From: Liolophura sinensis
Taxonomy: Eukaryota > Mollusca > Polyplacophora > Chitonida > Chitonidae
NCBI RefSeq assembly: GCF_032854445.1
Contig: NC_088295.1
Span: 79,696,028-79,760,027, forward strand
Length of the DNA: 64,000 nucleotides
Direction: 5' to 3'
Shown here: positions 63,383 through 64,000 of the stretch, in pieces
How positions within the stretch are numbered: the first letter of the stretch is position 1
Layout: each line of letters opens with the position of its first letter
Made by a program: the position numbers and the translations under genes
The notes under the pieces: model-generated
Told to the model about the DNA's origin: nothing
The model's input: only the letters and a program-made list of their open reading frames with translations
The model's database searches: none

Positions 63383-63432
63383 GGGGTGATACAGAAAACG
63401 ATGATCCTGGCCTCACAGATGTAACAGACACA
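62370..63432. repeat. 82-86-bp minisatellite, about 13 units, overlapping an exon-intron junction
   Basis: Repeated unit on the + strand: CACTATACTCACGGGGTGAT, ACAGAAAACGATGATCCTGG, CCTCACAGATGTGACAGATA, ATACAAGACAGAACAACATT. Copies are centred at about 62395, 62475, 62556, 62637, 62719, 62800, 62882, 62964, 63049, 63131, 63213, 63296 and 63381. A longer variant with AGAAGATAGAAC alternates with the shorter one toward the right end, giving 82- and 86-bp spacings. The rightmost unit overlaps the last 16 or so codons and the GTGAGT donor of the minus-strand coding exon. Stop-free runs on the minus strand (62635-62965) are repeat read-through. Confidence 0.95.
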
Positions 63433-64000
63433 ATCTTTGGCATCTGGTCTCCATCTACCTCTGTCATGTCCGCAACTTCATCTTCCTCATCAACTTCATC
63501 GTTGGAGTCCGATCCTACATCAGAGGCACAGTCACTAACAACCTCTTCGTTTTCTGGTGAATTCGGACAGTTCATATCGTCTTTCTGAGAGAGGGGAGAG
63601 TTCACTGGTTGAACGGGCAAAGTCATGAAAATTTCGGGGCTGGGTTCTACTTCCGTGGAGGATGCCTTCACCAAGTTTGAGAGGAATGTTGAGGCTGCAT
63701 GGGACGGTGAAGACTCCTGGAAGCTCGATTGAGAGGTCTTGATTCGTTTAGACAAGGGAGTTGGGTAAAACCCAGAAGATGCGGAGCTGAAGATGTTTCG
63801 GTCGCCCGAAGAGCTTCTGTTCGGTTCGGCAATAAGCGAACCACCGTCCAGATCATCAAAGGTACCAGAATCTTTCTCACTTAAATCCGAGCTGCATTGT
63901 GGTCGTTTTCTTGTGTTTCCCTCGTAACTTCCGCTGCGGTTTCTCTTTATCCTTTGGTCATCAACAAACAGGTCCTGGAATCTGTGCTTCCCATCCTCTC
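63383..64000 (-). CDS. Upstream exon of the CENP-B-type gene (partial, continues past the window)
   Basis: Open minus-strand frame from the window end to a GTGAGT donor at 63382: 205 full codons plus one base (phase 1), which joins the exon ending at 61145 in frame. The sequence is disordered-looking: an early basic segment (RKRP, possible nuclear signal), Ser-rich stretches (SKRIKTSQSSFQESSPSH), and an acidic block (GSDSNDEVDEEDEVADMTEV). The last about 16 residues (SVTSVRPGSSFSVSP) are encoded within the first unit of the adjoining tandem repeat. No conserved domain is seen here. The start codon is outside the window; an internal TTG or ATG start is unlikely because the frame is open to the edge. 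Confidence 0.65.

Overview
The window looks like about 64 kb of AT-rich metazoan DNA, most likely from a lophotrochozoan and probably a mollusc. Evidence for this: genes have spliceosomal introns; two Engrailed-class homeobox genes are present; there are about a dozen copies of a tRNA-derived SINE with a 3' body of the type I associate with bivalve genomes (my recollection, not a search result); and there are several minisatellites. Coding density is very low.

Left part (1-25.5 kb): an engrailed tandem pair on the + strand. The first gene (en-A) enters the window already inside its intron and only its homeobox exon is present (1295-1620). The second (en-B) is complete: exon 1 at 20718-21195 carries the eh1 repressor motif and the EH2 hexapeptide-like motif, and exon 2 at 25205-25542 carries EH3, the homeodomain and EH5. 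Both homeobox exons are entered by a phase-1 intron at the same SSG|PRSR position, which shows they are paralogues. About 19 kb of non-coding DNA lies between them, with several higher-GC, homeodomain-site-rich blocks that could be enhancers.

Middle part (25.5-61 kb): a roughly 35 kb gene desert with no convincing complete gene. It holds SINEs, a palindromic TTAA-bounded DNA-transposon-like element (27241-28199), a probable non-LTR retrotransposon relic (near 37.8 kb), minisatellites (55-bp at 31.6 kb, about 63-bp at 52.6-53.4 kb, 19-bp at 59.9 kb), an 80-bp (AT)n tract and several candidate regulatory blocks. Two possible isolated exons (36.8 kb and 57.0 kb) are recorded only as leads.

Right end (61.1-64 kb): the 3' end of a minus-strand gene. 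Its last exon (61145-61653) encodes two DNA-binding segments resembling the psq-like plus CENP-B-type helix-turn-helix pair of CENP-B/pogo/Tigger proteins, and stops without a DDE domain in that exon. The preceding exon (63383 to beyond the window end) encodes a Ser-rich, acidic, low-complexity region. The intron between them contains about 13 copies of an 82-86-bp tandem repeat whose terminal unit overlaps the end of the coding exon and its 5' splice site, so several intronic copies carry a potential GTGAGT donor. This is the most unusual structure in the window.
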